Of a DNA stretch of 36,675 nt, positions 8,555 through 15,302 are shown piece after piece; the first letter of the stretch is position 1; the number at the start of each line of letters is the position of its first letter. Made by a program: the position numbers and the translations under genes. The notes under the pieces were generated by a model, which was not told the DNA's origin, ran no database searches, and saw nothing but the letters and a program-made list of their open reading frames with translations. The DNA comes from an uncultured Lentisphaerota bacterium (GTDB lineage Bacteria > Verrucomicrobiota > Lentisphaeria > Oligosphaerales > CAITYL01), in assembly GCA_903896595.1 (NCBI GenBank), contig CAITYL010000212.1, positions 1 through 36,675 of the forward strand, written 5' to 3'.

Positions 8555-9649
8555 ATGCGCTATGCCATGATCATGGCCGGCGGCCGCGGCACGCGCCTGT
8601 GGCCGATGAGCCGGGACGCCGCCCCCAAACAGATCCTGCCTTTCATCAACGGCAAAAACCTGTTGCAGATTGCCGCCCAGCGGCTGGAAGGACTGGTTCC
8701 CCCGGCGCAGCGCTATGTCTGCGCCGCCACGCAACACGAGGCCATGATCCGCCAGGGCCTGCCCGAACTCGGCCCCGACCAGTTCCTCGGCGAACCGTGC
8801 GGCCGCGACACGCTCAATGCTGTGGGGCTTAGCGCCGCCGTGATCGCCCGGCGCGACCCGGCGGCTGTCATCGCCGTCTTCACCGCCGATCACATCATTG
8901 AGCCGGAAGAACAGTTCAGGGCCATCGTGGCCAGCGGCTTCGAGCTGGCGGAACGGCTCCCTGACAGCCTGATCACCTTCGGCATCACCCCCACCCACGC
9001 CGCCACCGGCTACGGGTACCTGGAACTGGGCGAGGAGCTCGGCCAGGGCGCCCGCCGGGTCGCCCAATTCAAGGAGAAACCCGCCGCGGCAACCGCCGCC
9101 GCCTATGTTGCCGCCGGCCCCGGCCGTTACCTGTGGAACAGCGGCATGTTCGTCTGGCGCGCCGCCACCCTGCTGGACTGCCTCCGGCGCTATGCCCCCC
9201 AAAACTACGAGGGGCTGCAAACCATCGCGGCCGCCTGGGACACCCCGCAACGCCAGGCGGTCTTGAACGCCGTGTACCCGACCCTGCCGAAAATCAGCGT
9301 CGATTTCGCCATCATGGAACCGGCGTCGCGCGACCCGGCCGTCCGGGTCGCGGCCATTCCCATGCCCCTGCGCTGGCTGGATGTCGGTTCCTGGCCGGCC
9401 TTCGCGCAGACCTGCCCCCAGGACGCCGCCGGCAACGCCTTGGCCGCCGCCAAGCACCTCCTGCTCAACAGCACCGGCACCCTGGTGGCCTCCAGCGATC
9501 CCAACCACCTGGTGGTGACGGTCGGCTGCCATAACCTGCTGATCATCCACACCCCCGACGCCACCCTGGTCTGCGCCGCCGACCAGGCCGAAGCCATCAA
9601 GGAGGTCCAGAAGCAGGTGGCGGAGCAGTTCGGCGCCCAATACGTCTGA
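8555..9649 (+). CDS. manC: Mannose-1-phosphate guanylyltransferase
   Basis: It makes GDP-mannose from GTP and mannose-1-phosphate for surface polysaccharide or fucose/rhamnose-type sugars. The 364-aa enzyme is the single-domain form without the C-terminal phosphomannose isomerase cupin. Visible motifs are the nucleotidyltransferase signature MAGGRGTRLWPMSRD with PKQ (residues about 8-28), GEPCGRDTLNAV, FTADHIIEP, GYGYLELG, QFKEKP, WNSGMFVWRA and SVDFAIMEP, then WLDVGSWPAF. GAGGAAA lies 6-10 nt before the ATG, one of the better ribosome-binding sites here. It follows rtcB after 119 nt and may have its own promoter. Confidence 0.93.
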   Translation: MRYAMIMAGGRGTRLWPMSRDAAPKQILPFINGKNLLQIAAQRLEGLVPPAQRYVCAATQHEAMIRQGLPELGPDQFLGEPCGRDTLNAVGLSAAVIARRDPAAVIAVFTADHIIEPEEQFRAIVASGFELAERLPDSLITFGITPTHAATGYGYLELGEELGQGARRVAQFKEKPAAATAAAYVAAGPGRYLWNSGMFVWRAATLLDCLRRYAPQNYEGLQTIAAAWDTPQRQAVLNAVYPTLPKISVDFAIMEPASRDPAVRVAAIPMPLRWLDVGSWPAFAQTCPQDAAGNALAAAKHLLLNSTGTLVASSDPNHLVVTVGCHNLLIIHTPDATLVCAADQAEAIKEVQKQVAEQFGAQYV

Positions 9650-9689
9650 GTCCGTCCAACGCAACGTTGTGGAATGGGAGGCACTTACA

Positions 9690-10391
9690 ATGAGCGGCCC
9701 CCTCAACAAGGTGGGGCAGACATTCCTGTCTGCCGTTTCCACCTCCCAATCTTTCCCATCTCTTAATCCCGTCCATAGAACCCGCCGCAACCTGCCTCAC
9801 TGGACTTGCGAAGGCGTAATCTACTGGGTCACCTTCCGGCTTGCTGATTCCCTGCCACAGGACAAACTGAAACAATGGCGCGAGGAACGGGACTGCTGGC
9901 TAAAACACACCCCACCGCCTTGGAACGATCCACAATGGGACGAATACAATGCCCACTTTGGAGAACGGCTGGATCAGTGGCTGGATGCCGGGTACGGTTC
10001 ACGGACACTGGCCCAGCCCAATGTCCGTGCTGTTGTGCGTGATTGCCTCATGCGTTTTGATGGCGACCGACTGCAACTTCATGCCGCCGTCATCATGCCC
10101 AATCATGTTCATCTACTGATCGAACCGCTTGACAAAAATACCTTGCCGATATTATTGAAGGGCATCAAAGGCGCCAGCGCCCGCAAGGCCAACCAAATCA
10201 TCGACGGTAATGGACAATTCTGGCTCGACGAATCCTACGACCATATCGTTCGTAGCGAGGCACAATATCATCGATTTATTCGTTATATCGCCGCCAACCC
10301 CGTCAAAGCGGGACTCAAGGAACACGAATACTGGCTCCATCAACTACAAGGTGAGGCAGACATTCCTGTCTGCCGTCAGATCACGCTTTAA
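9690..10391 (+). CDS. REP-associated tyrosine transposase (RAYT, Y1/HUH family)
   Basis: A Y1-type single-strand transposase domain of the REP-associated class. It carries the HUH motif in VIMPNHVHLLIEP and the conserved RYIAANPVKAGL segment, where the Tyr is the expected nucleophile. ATG 9690 is chosen because GGGAGG lies 8 nt upstream; this gives 233 aa. The first 25 or so residues (KVGQTFLSAV) and the last ten or so (ADIPVCRQ) are translated from the flanking REP-like hairpins, so the catalytic core runs from about HRTRRNLPHW to the Glu-His-Glu region near the end. Proteins of this class act on their own REP hairpins. GC content is lower than in the surrounding genes, consistent with a mobile origin. 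Confidence 0.88.
   Translation: MSGPLNKVGQTFLSAVSTSQSFPSLNPVHRTRRNLPHWTCEGVIYWVTFRLADSLPQDKLKQWREERDCWLKHTPPPWNDPQWDEYNAHFGERLDQWLDAGYGSRTLAQPNVRAVVRDCLMRFDGDRLQLHAAVIMPNHVHLLIEPLDKNTLPILLKGIKGASARKANQIIDGNGQFWLDESYDHIVRSEAQYHRFIRYIAANPVKAGLKEHEYWLHQLQGEADIPVCRQITL
9708..9745 (+). repeat. REP-like hairpin, 5' copy
   Basis: Perfect stem GGCAGACA/TGTCTGCC (9715-9722, 9727-9734) with loop TTCC. Outer AGGTGG and CCACCT can extend it. It lies inside the 5' end of the transposase reading frame. Confidence 0.85.
10349..10374 (+). repeat. REP-like hairpin, 3' copy in direct orientation
   Basis: AAGGTGA followed by the same 8-bp stem GGCAGACA/TGTCTGCC with loop TTCC (10355-10374), almost identical to the 5' copy. 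It encodes the last residues of the transposase. Confidence 0.85.
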
Positions 10392-10397
10392 AGTTAA

Positions 10398-10424
10398 GGC
10401 AGACAGAAATGTCTGCCCCACCTT
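10398..10424 (-). repeat. REP-like hairpin, 3' copy in inverted orientation
   Basis: Stem GGCAGACA/TGTCTGCC (10398-10405, 10410-10417) with loop GAAA, followed by CCACCTT, so it is the reverse orientation of the two other copies. The pair of head-to-tail and inverted REPs around the transposase is the classic REP/RAYT layout (a BIME-like unit). Confidence 0.85.
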
Positions 10425-10431
10425 GGTAACA

Positions 10432-10590
10432 TCACCGCCACTCGTGGCGGGGATAGCGGCGGGAGAGTGCTTTTTTGACGGCGGGATAATGGTCTCGCCA
10501 GAAGCCGGCCAGGTCCTCGGTGATCTGCACCGGGGCGCGGGATCGGGGCCTGGATTTCCAGCAGCACGCGCTCGCGGTTGCCAGCCACCC
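10432..10590 (-). pseudogene. hrpB: 3' remnant of an ATP-dependent helicase HrpB gene, frameshifted
   Basis: On the minus strand the last codons read [20 protein letters not shown], then [12 protein letters not shown] and a stop. This matches the conserved HrpB C-terminal tail (PVQVTQDLAGFW...YPEVKKELRGRYPKHPW). The preceding part, [15 protein letters not shown], lies in another frame. The two parts join if one C is removed from the run CGCCCCGGTG near 10530-10540. No helicase core is present, because nhaD begins at 10643. This is therefore a decayed fragment, cut off by the nhaD side and ending 8 nt from a REP hairpin. Assignment rests on the tail motif only. Confidence 0.7.
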
Positions 10591-10642
10591 GCGGCGCACC
10601 AGCCCCGACAAGGCTACAGACTCCTGGATTACGACACCCCCA

Positions 10643-11923
10643 TCAGTGCAACAGGCCGTACTGGAGGATATAGACCGCCGCGCCGGCCAGATAGCCGAGG
10701 GCGGCGAGCAGGGAAATTGTGCGAACATACCAAAAAAACCGAATATTTTCGATGCCCATGGCCGCCACCCCGGCGGCGGAGCCAATGATCAGCATGGAGC
10801 CGCCGGTGCCGGCACAATAGGCCAAAAATTCCCAAATAAAGCTGTCGGCGGGGTATTGGGAAAGCGGGTACATGCCCATGGTGGCGGCCACCAGGGGAAT
10901 GTTGTCCACCACCGCACTCACCGTGCCGATGATCATGACAATCACCCCCTGACTTTGAATATGTTGCCCCAGCCACACCGCCAGAGCCGGCAACTGGCCG
11001 TTGGCGCTCATGGTGGCCACGGCGAGCAGGATGCCGATAAAGAAAATCACCGACGCCATGTCAATGCGCCGAAGAGCCTTGGTCAGCGTCAGTTGCTCCC
11101 GTTCCTCTTCCGTCTTGCCACGATGCAGAATTTCGCTGGCGATCCACAGCATGCCCAGCGCGAAAAGAATGCCCAAATAGGGCGGCAGATGCGTGACGGC
11201 CTTGAAGACCGGGACAAACACCAGCGCCCCCATGCCAAGGACGAACATTAGCGTTTTTTCAAACGAGGTGGTGGGAACCGTCCTGGCCGCATCGAGAGTG
11301 GCCGGAGGAATGACCGGTCCTTTGAGAAACAGGCTGGCGGCCGCCAGGGGAACAACCAACGCCGTGACCGATGGCAGGAACAGCCCCTTCATGATGGCCA
11401 GACTGGTGATTTGGCCACCGATCCACAGCATGGTCGTGGTGACGTCGCCAATCGGGGTCCAAGCACCGCCGGCATTGGCGGCGATCACGATGATGCCCGC
11501 GAAGAACAGCCGCTTGTCATGGTCCCGCAATAGCCGCTTCATCAGCGTGACCATCACAATCGTCGTGGTCATGTTGTCAAGAAGGGAGGACAGAAAAAAA
11601 GCAATAAAACCGATGATCCACAACAAGGCGGTAAGGGACTTGGCCCGGATCCGGCTGGTGATGACTTCAAACCCGCCGTGGCCGTCAATCATCTCGACAA
11701 TGGTCATGGCGCCCATCAGAAAGAACACAATCGCGGCGGTTTCGGCCAGTTTCTCGGTGAGCTGAGCACTGACATGCCCAACGCCGGCCGGACAGATGAA
11801 GCCATAGACGGTCCACATCAAGCCGGCGGTGACTAGGGCGATGGCCGCCTTGTTGATTTTGAGGGGATGTTCGAAGGCGATCAGCGCGTAGGCCAGCACG
11901 AACACCATAGCAATCATCAGCAT
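10643..11923 (-). CDS. nhaD: Na+/H+ antiporter, NhaD type
   Basis: The 426-aa protein is almost entirely transmembrane helix. It shows the NhaD/ion-transporter pattern: [21 protein letters not shown] near the N-terminus, [56 protein letters not shown] in the middle, and [17 protein letters not shown] near the C-terminus. The Asp/Asn-containing helix breaks (LLDNMTTT and VVDNIPLV) are the ion-binding repeats of this superfamily. It exchanges cytoplasmic Na+ or Li+ for H+. An AGAGG site lies about 10 nt before ATG 11923. The upstream leader is unusually structured (separate entry). Downstream lies a degraded hrpB tail and no co-transcribed gene. Confidence 0.9.
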   Translation of the reverse strand: MLMIAMVFVLAYALIAFEHPLKINKAAIALVTAGLMWTVYGFICPAGVGHVSAQLTEKLAETAAIVFFLMGAMTIVEMIDGHGGFEVITSRIRAKSLTALLWIIGFIAFFLSSLLDNMTTTIVMVTLMKRLLRDHDKRLFFAGIIVIAANAGGAWTPIGDVTTTMLWIGGQITSLAIMKGLFLPSVTALVVPLAAASLFLKGPVIPPATLDAARTVPTTSFEKTLMFVLGMGALVFVPVFKAVTHLPPYLGILFALGMLWIASEILHRGKTEEEREQLTLTKALRRIDMASVIFFIGILLAVATMSANGQLPALAVWLGQHIQSQGVIVMIIGTVSAVVDNIPLVAATMGMYPLSQYPADSFIWEFLAYCAGTGGSMLIIGSAAGVAAMGIENIRFFWYVRTISLLAALGYLAGAAVYILQYGLLH

Positions 11924-12040
11924 GGGAGGGAAACCTCTTCCGTTGCCGCCGGACCTGTTCGGTCCCTGAAAAAGCGAGGGGAATGCGCTGGCGGTTTAAG
12001 AATAATTTACCGCCGCGCCGCGCCGCCGCCACCGTTGATG
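11924..12040 (-). ncRNA. Candidate structured leader (possible cation-responsive riboswitch) of nhaD
   Basis: Reading toward nhaD, three hairpins lie within about 65 nt. They are GGCGGT/ACCGCC around an A/T-rich loop (12009-12014 with 11990-11995), AGCG/CGCT (11973-11976 with 11986-11989), and GGACC/GGTCC with a 5-nt loop (11961-11965 with 11951-11955). The last is followed by the ribosome-binding site. They are preceded by a long GGC-rich run. Known nhaA-I/II (Li+) and DUF1646 (Na+) riboswitches sit before antiporter genes. I cannot match this sequence to their consensus from memory, so the riboswitch call is an inference. Confidence 0.35.
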
Positions 12041-12147
12041 TTATTTCAGATCCGCGGCTCACAGTTCCTGCTTACCCCCAATCGGTGCCCTCTTACAAAA
12101 ACGAATGACAAAAGGGCAGAAGTCTCGTTTCGGCCTTATATTGAGGC

Positions 12148-12156
12148 TGGTATTTT
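12148..12156 (+). promoter_or_regulatory. Extended -10 promoter for the GDT1-family gene
   Basis: TGGTATTTT fits an extended -10 and ends 24 nt before ATG 12181, giving a predicted leader of under 20 nt. No clear -35 is present. No yybP-ykoY-like (Mn2+) leader would fit in such a short 5' UTR. Confidence 0.45.
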
Positions 12157-12180
12157 CCACTCCACGATGAACAGGGCATC

Positions 12181-12840
12181 ATGCTGACTGCTTACCTGAC
12201 CTCCTTCGCCTTCGTCGTGCTGGCTGAAACCGGCGACAAGACCCAACTCTTGGCCATGGCCTTCGCCACGCGCTACCGCTGGAGCACGGTGCTGTGGGCG
12301 GTGTTTGCCGCCACTCTGGTCAATCATTTGCTGGCGGTGGTGGTCGGCGCCTCCCTGACCCGGGTGATCCCGATGGACTGGGTGCGGCTGGCCGCCGCGT
12401 TTTCCTTTGTCGCCTTTGGCATTTGGGAAATGCATCACGACCGTCTGAACGGCGAGGACCGCCGTTCCGGCCGCAGCCCGTTTTGGACGGTGGCCATCGC
12501 CTTTTTTATTGCGGAAATGGGCGACAAAACGCAGTTGGCCACGGTGGCCTTGGCGGCCCAATACGGACAGATTTTACCGGTGTGGGCGGGCTCCACCTGC
12601 GGCATGGTGGTGGCCGACGGCATCGGCATCGTGGTCGGGGTCGTCCTGCACAAGCATATCCCGGACCGCGCCATTCAGTGGTGCGCCGCCCTGCTCTTCG
12701 CCGGCTTCGGCCTGTGGGGCATCCACCAAGTGTTTCCGGCCATCCCCTGGGTGAGCTGGACGCTACTGGCGGCCATCCCTGTCCTGGTGCTGATCTTCTA
12801 CGCCGTTTCCCGCCGCGACAGGCCAACGCCCAAAAAATAG
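12181..12840 (+). CDS. GDT1/TMEM165 (UPF0016) family cation/H+ exchanger
   Basis: The 219-aa membrane protein has two homologous halves. Each carries the family signature E-x-G-D-K-T: LAETGDKTQLLAMAFA in helix 1 and AEMGDKTQLATVALAA in the second half. These acidic motifs form the ion path. Characterised relatives move Mn2+ (bacterial exporters) or Ca2+/Mn2+ (yeast Gdt1, human TMEM165) against H+. Length and six to seven predicted helices are normal for the bacterial form. It is divergent from nhaD, giving a cation-homeostasis pair around a shared 257-nt intergenic region. Its last 43 nt overlap the end of the convergent NUDIX gene. The transported ion is not shown by the sequence. Confidence 0.9.
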   Translation: MLTAYLTSFAFVVLAETGDKTQLLAMAFATRYRWSTVLWAVFAATLVNHLLAVVVGASLTRVIPMDWVRLAAAFSFVAFGIWEMHHDRLNGEDRRSGRSPFWTVAIAFFIAEMGDKTQLATVALAAQYGQILPVWAGSTCGMVVADGIGIVVGVVLHKHIPDRAIQWCAALLFAGFGLWGIHQVFPAIPWVSWTLLAAIPVLVLIFYAVSRRDRPTPKK

Positions 12841-13385
12841 GCAGTGAGGCGGCTGTCCAAAATGACGCCGGCCTGCTGGCGGGCCCGGAGGAAAGCCGCG
12901 ACCTCGCCCGCGGGCACCCGTAACACCTCAAGCTGTTCGGACTCATCCCAGTGGGTTTGGGGACAGCGATTTTCCGGGGCGGCCTCGTCGATCTCGGCCA
13001 GCATCAGGTGCAGCCGGTCGGCGCTCATGCCGGGGGAACTGAGGCCGTCCCCGCCGACCCAGGTCAGGCGCCCGGTATAGCCGGTCTCCTCGCGGAGTTC
13101 GCGCAGGGCGGTGGTGGCCGGCACCTCTCCCGCATCGATCAGGCCGGCGGGAAATTCCAGGATGAACGCATCGGCCGGCGGGCGATACTGCTGAACGAAC
13201 AGGTAATCGCCGCTGGGCACAAACCGCGGAATGACCACCACCGCGCCGCGCTGGTGCAGCCGGCTGGCGGCTTCCCAGGTGCGCACCCGGCCGTCGTGCC
13301 CGGCGTACTCGATCTCCACCAGCCGCAACCAGGACCCGGCGGCGAGCTCGTGTTCATTCAGCCGGCGTGGCCGTGTGGTGGTCAT
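12798..13385 (-). CDS. NUDIX hydrolase, ADP-ribose pyrophosphatase-like
   Basis: The 195-aa protein carries a complete Nudix box GLIDAGEVPATTALREL-REETGY (GX5EX7REUXEEXGU), preceded by FVQQYRPPADAFILEFPAG, the usual signature of ADP-ribose/ADP-sugar pyrophosphatases. It should hydrolyse a nucleoside diphosphate linked to a sugar. ATG 13385 (MTTTRPRRLNEHE) is chosen because upstream in-frame sequence is the out-of-frame shadow of lpxA plus a repeat. It follows lpxA by about 97 nt, which include a 9-nt-period repeat, so it may be a late operon member. The C-terminal 14 codons overlap the convergent GDT1-family gene. Confidence 0.88.
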   Translation of the reverse strand: MTTTRPRRLNEHELAAGSWLRLVEIEYAGHDGRVRTWEAASRLHQRGAVVVIPRFVPSGDYLFVQQYRPPADAFILEFPAGLIDAGEVPATTALRELREETGYTGRLTWVGGDGLSSPGMSADRLHLMLAEIDEAAPENRCPQTHWDESEQLEVLRVPAGEVAAFLRARQQAGVILDSRLTAYFLGVGLSRRETA

Positions 13386-13399
13386 GCGATCCCCCTGGG

Positions 13400-13435
13400 T
13401 CGGACATGTCCGACCGGTCTGACCTATCGGATAGG
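13400..13435 (+). repeat. 9-nt-period repeat with an 18-nt perfect palindrome
   Basis: Four 9-nt units TCGGACATG, TCCGACCGG, TCTGACCTA, TCGGATAGG. The first two, with two flanking bases, form the perfect palindrome GGTCGGACATGTCCGACC (13398-13415). It lies between lpxA and the NUDIX gene. It belongs to the family seen inside rsmI and between the UroD-like and araC genes. Confidence 0.75.
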
Positions 13436-13482
13436 GTTGATAGCTTTTCCGCCCGTGCGAACGTACCGCGTCATGCCACGGC

Positions 13483-14295
13483 TCACGCCGCCGGCACGGG
13501 GGCCGCCACCGCCACCGACGGGCGGGCGACGCCACGCTTGGCGGTGCGCACAAAGGCGACAAACTGGGCGACTTCGGGAACGCCGGGAAACTCGGCCTCG
13601 ATCTTGGCCAGCGCGTCCGCGACCGGCAAGCCGGAACGGAAGAAGATCTTAAAGGTCTTGTGAATGGCCTGAATGGCGGCGGCGGACAAGCCGGCGCGCT
13701 CCATGCCGATCTTGTTGATGATCCGCGGCTCGGCGGGCGCGCCCTCCACCAGGGTGAAGGGGGTGATGTCCTGCACCGCCTTGGCCATGGCGCCAACCAT
13801 GGCGAGACGGCCGATGCGGGCGAACTGAACCACACCGGCCAGGCCGCCGAACACAACATGGTCCTCGACCGTCACGTGTCCGGCGATCTGGCAGCCATTG
13901 CTCATCACCACATGGTCGCCGATCAGGCAGTCGTGGGCGATGTGACTGTAGGCCAAAATACTGCAATCGGCGCCGACCACCGTCTTGCCGCCGTCAAACG
14001 AGGAGGCGTGAACAGTGACGTACTCGCGCAGGGTGGTGCGGGAACCGATCTCGACATAAGCCGTGCCACCCTGCCATTTCAGGTCCTGGGTCTGCTTACC
14101 GATGCAGGCAAAGGAAAAAAACTGACACGCCGCGCCAACCGTGGTGTGCCCGTCCACCACCACATGCTCATGCAGATGACACCCGGGGCCCAGGCGGACA
14201 TCGGGACCGATACAGCAAAACGGCCCGATCGTGCAGCCGTCGCCAATGACCGCGCCGGGCGCGATTACGGCCAGTGGATGAATGGTCGCGCTCAT
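13483..14295 (-). CDS. lpxA: UDP-N-acetylglucosamine acyltransferase
   Basis: LpxA starts lipid A synthesis by adding a 3-hydroxyacyl chain from ACP to UDP-GlcNAc. The 270-aa protein has the left-handed beta-helix hexapeptide repeats (IHPLAVIAPGAVIGDG onward), the catalytic His in YSHIAHDC (E. coli His125), the IAGHVTVEDHVVFGGLAG stretch, and the C-terminal helical domain (INKIGMERAGL). Two ligand-pocket positions differ from E. coli: the HQF His160 is Val (VVQF), and Gly173 of the acyl ruler is Ala (MVGA). The start overlaps the upstream FabZ stop by ATGA, so synthesis is coupled. It is the third lipid A gene of the operon after lpxC and the double FabZ. Confidence 0.96.
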   Translation of the reverse strand: MSATIHPLAVIAPGAVIGDGCTIGPFCCIGPDVRLGPGCHLHEHVVVDGHTTVGAACQFFSFACIGKQTQDLKWQGGTAYVEIGSRTTLREYVTVHASSFDGGKTVVGADCSILAYSHIAHDCLIGDHVVMSNGCQIAGHVTVEDHVVFGGLAGVVQFARIGRLAMVGAMAKAVQDITPFTLVEGAPAEPRIINKIGMERAGLSAAAIQAIHKTFKIFFRSGLPVADALAKIEAEFPGVPEVAQFVAFVRTAKRGVARPSVAVAAPVPAA

Positions 14296-15230
14296 GCCGC
14301 CTCCCGGGGAGCGACGGCGAATTTCATGGTGGTCTCGGTGACCAACCGGTCGCCCACATACAGCTTGGCCTCGGCCTTGCCAAAGCGTGACCGCAACGAA
14401 GCCACCCCGTCCATGTACAGGCAGTCACCGGGTACCACGGGGGCATGGAACTTGGCGTCGTCAATCGACATGAACAGCCCGAGCTGGCCCTTGTTTTCCG
14501 GCACGGACAGCGCCAGGGCGCAACAGAGCTGGGCGGCCATTTCCACTTGCAGGGTGATCGGCAGCGCCGCCACCGGCAGCGCGGCAAAGCACGGTTCGTT
14601 ACCGGTGACGTTTTTCAGCCCCAGGACGCGGGTCTGGGGAATATCCAGGGCCAGAATGCGATCAACCAGCAAAAACGGGAAGCGATGCGGAATGGTGCGC
14701 ATGATCGCGGCGATGTCCAACACCTCGCCGGTGGCGGTGGCAACGGCGGCCGGCAGGGCGGGCTGCAACGTGGCCGGCCGGGGCCGGAACGCCTCGGGCG
14801 GCAGCAGCCGCAGGGACAGATCGCCCTGGCACGCCGTCTCGCCATTGATCAACGTTTTGGCCGACACTGTCAGAGTGCCATCCGGCGCCGCGGCCGTGAT
14901 TTTGACCTCAACCCACAACAAGTCGCCCGGCACCACCGGCTTGCGGAACTTGACCCGTTGCATGGCCGTCACCCACGGAATCCACCCCACCTTGTCCGCC
15001 GGCCGGGGCAGCAGCAACTGGCCCACCTGCGCCATGGCCATCACCTGCAAGACGCCTGGCATAATCGGCGTGGCCGGAAAATGGCCCAGAAAATAATCTT
15101 CATCCATGGAAACGCATTTGATGGCCGTCGCGGACTGTCCATCCTCGGCGATTTCGGCGCGATCCAGCATCAGCAACGGCCGCTTTTCAAAAATGCGTTC
15201 CGTCAGGTCATGATAGTCGAGAATGGCCAT
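14292..15230 (-). CDS. fabZ: Tandem double-hotdog 3-hydroxyacyl-ACP dehydratase (FabZ-FabZ fusion)
   Basis: The 312-aa protein is two FabZ hotdog domains joined by an Ala/Pro linker (about residues 145-170). Domain 1 has FLGHFPATPIMPGVLQVMAMAQ split over residues 48-68: the catalytic His50 is present, but the Glu position is Met64. Domain 2 starts with IMRTIPHRFPFLLVDR; its NEPCFAALPV region lacks the His and is two residues shorter, while Glu230 is kept in LQVEMAAQ. Both domains keep the KPVVPGD/APVVPGD strand. FabZ active sites use His from one subunit and Glu from the other, so the fusion could form one complete site. An AGGA lies 10 nt before the ATG. It is encoded between lpxC and lpxA and probably supplies the acyl chain pathway. 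Confidence 0.9.
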   Translation of the reverse strand: MAILDYHDLTERIFEKRPLLMLDRAEIAEDGQSATAIKCVSMDEDYFLGHFPATPIMPGVLQVMAMAQVGQLLLPRPADKVGWIPWVTAMQRVKFRKPVVPGDLLWVEVKITAAAPDGTLTVSAKTLINGETACQGDLSLRLLPPEAFRPRPATLQPALPAAVATATGEVLDIAAIMRTIPHRFPFLLVDRILALDIPQTRVLGLKNVTGNEPCFAALPVAALPITLQVEMAAQLCCALALSVPENKGQLGLFMSIDDAKFHAPVVPGDCLYMDGVASLRSRFGKAEAKLYVGDRLVTETTMKFAVAPREAA

Positions 15231-15302
15231 GATATGTTTTCCTAATGAGTTTCCGATGCCAAATTGCGGTTTTTTGTCGCGGGCGGCGTGACGTCACGTG
15301 CG

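Noticed and set aside
7131-9790. Long minus-strand open frames opposite rtcB and manC
   Set aside because: No family motif, no ribosome-binding site; they mirror the codon positions of clear plus-strand genes.
11924-12180. yybP-ykoY (Mn2+) riboswitch for the GDT1-family gene
   Set aside because: The predicted leader is under 20 nt and no matching conserved segments were seen.
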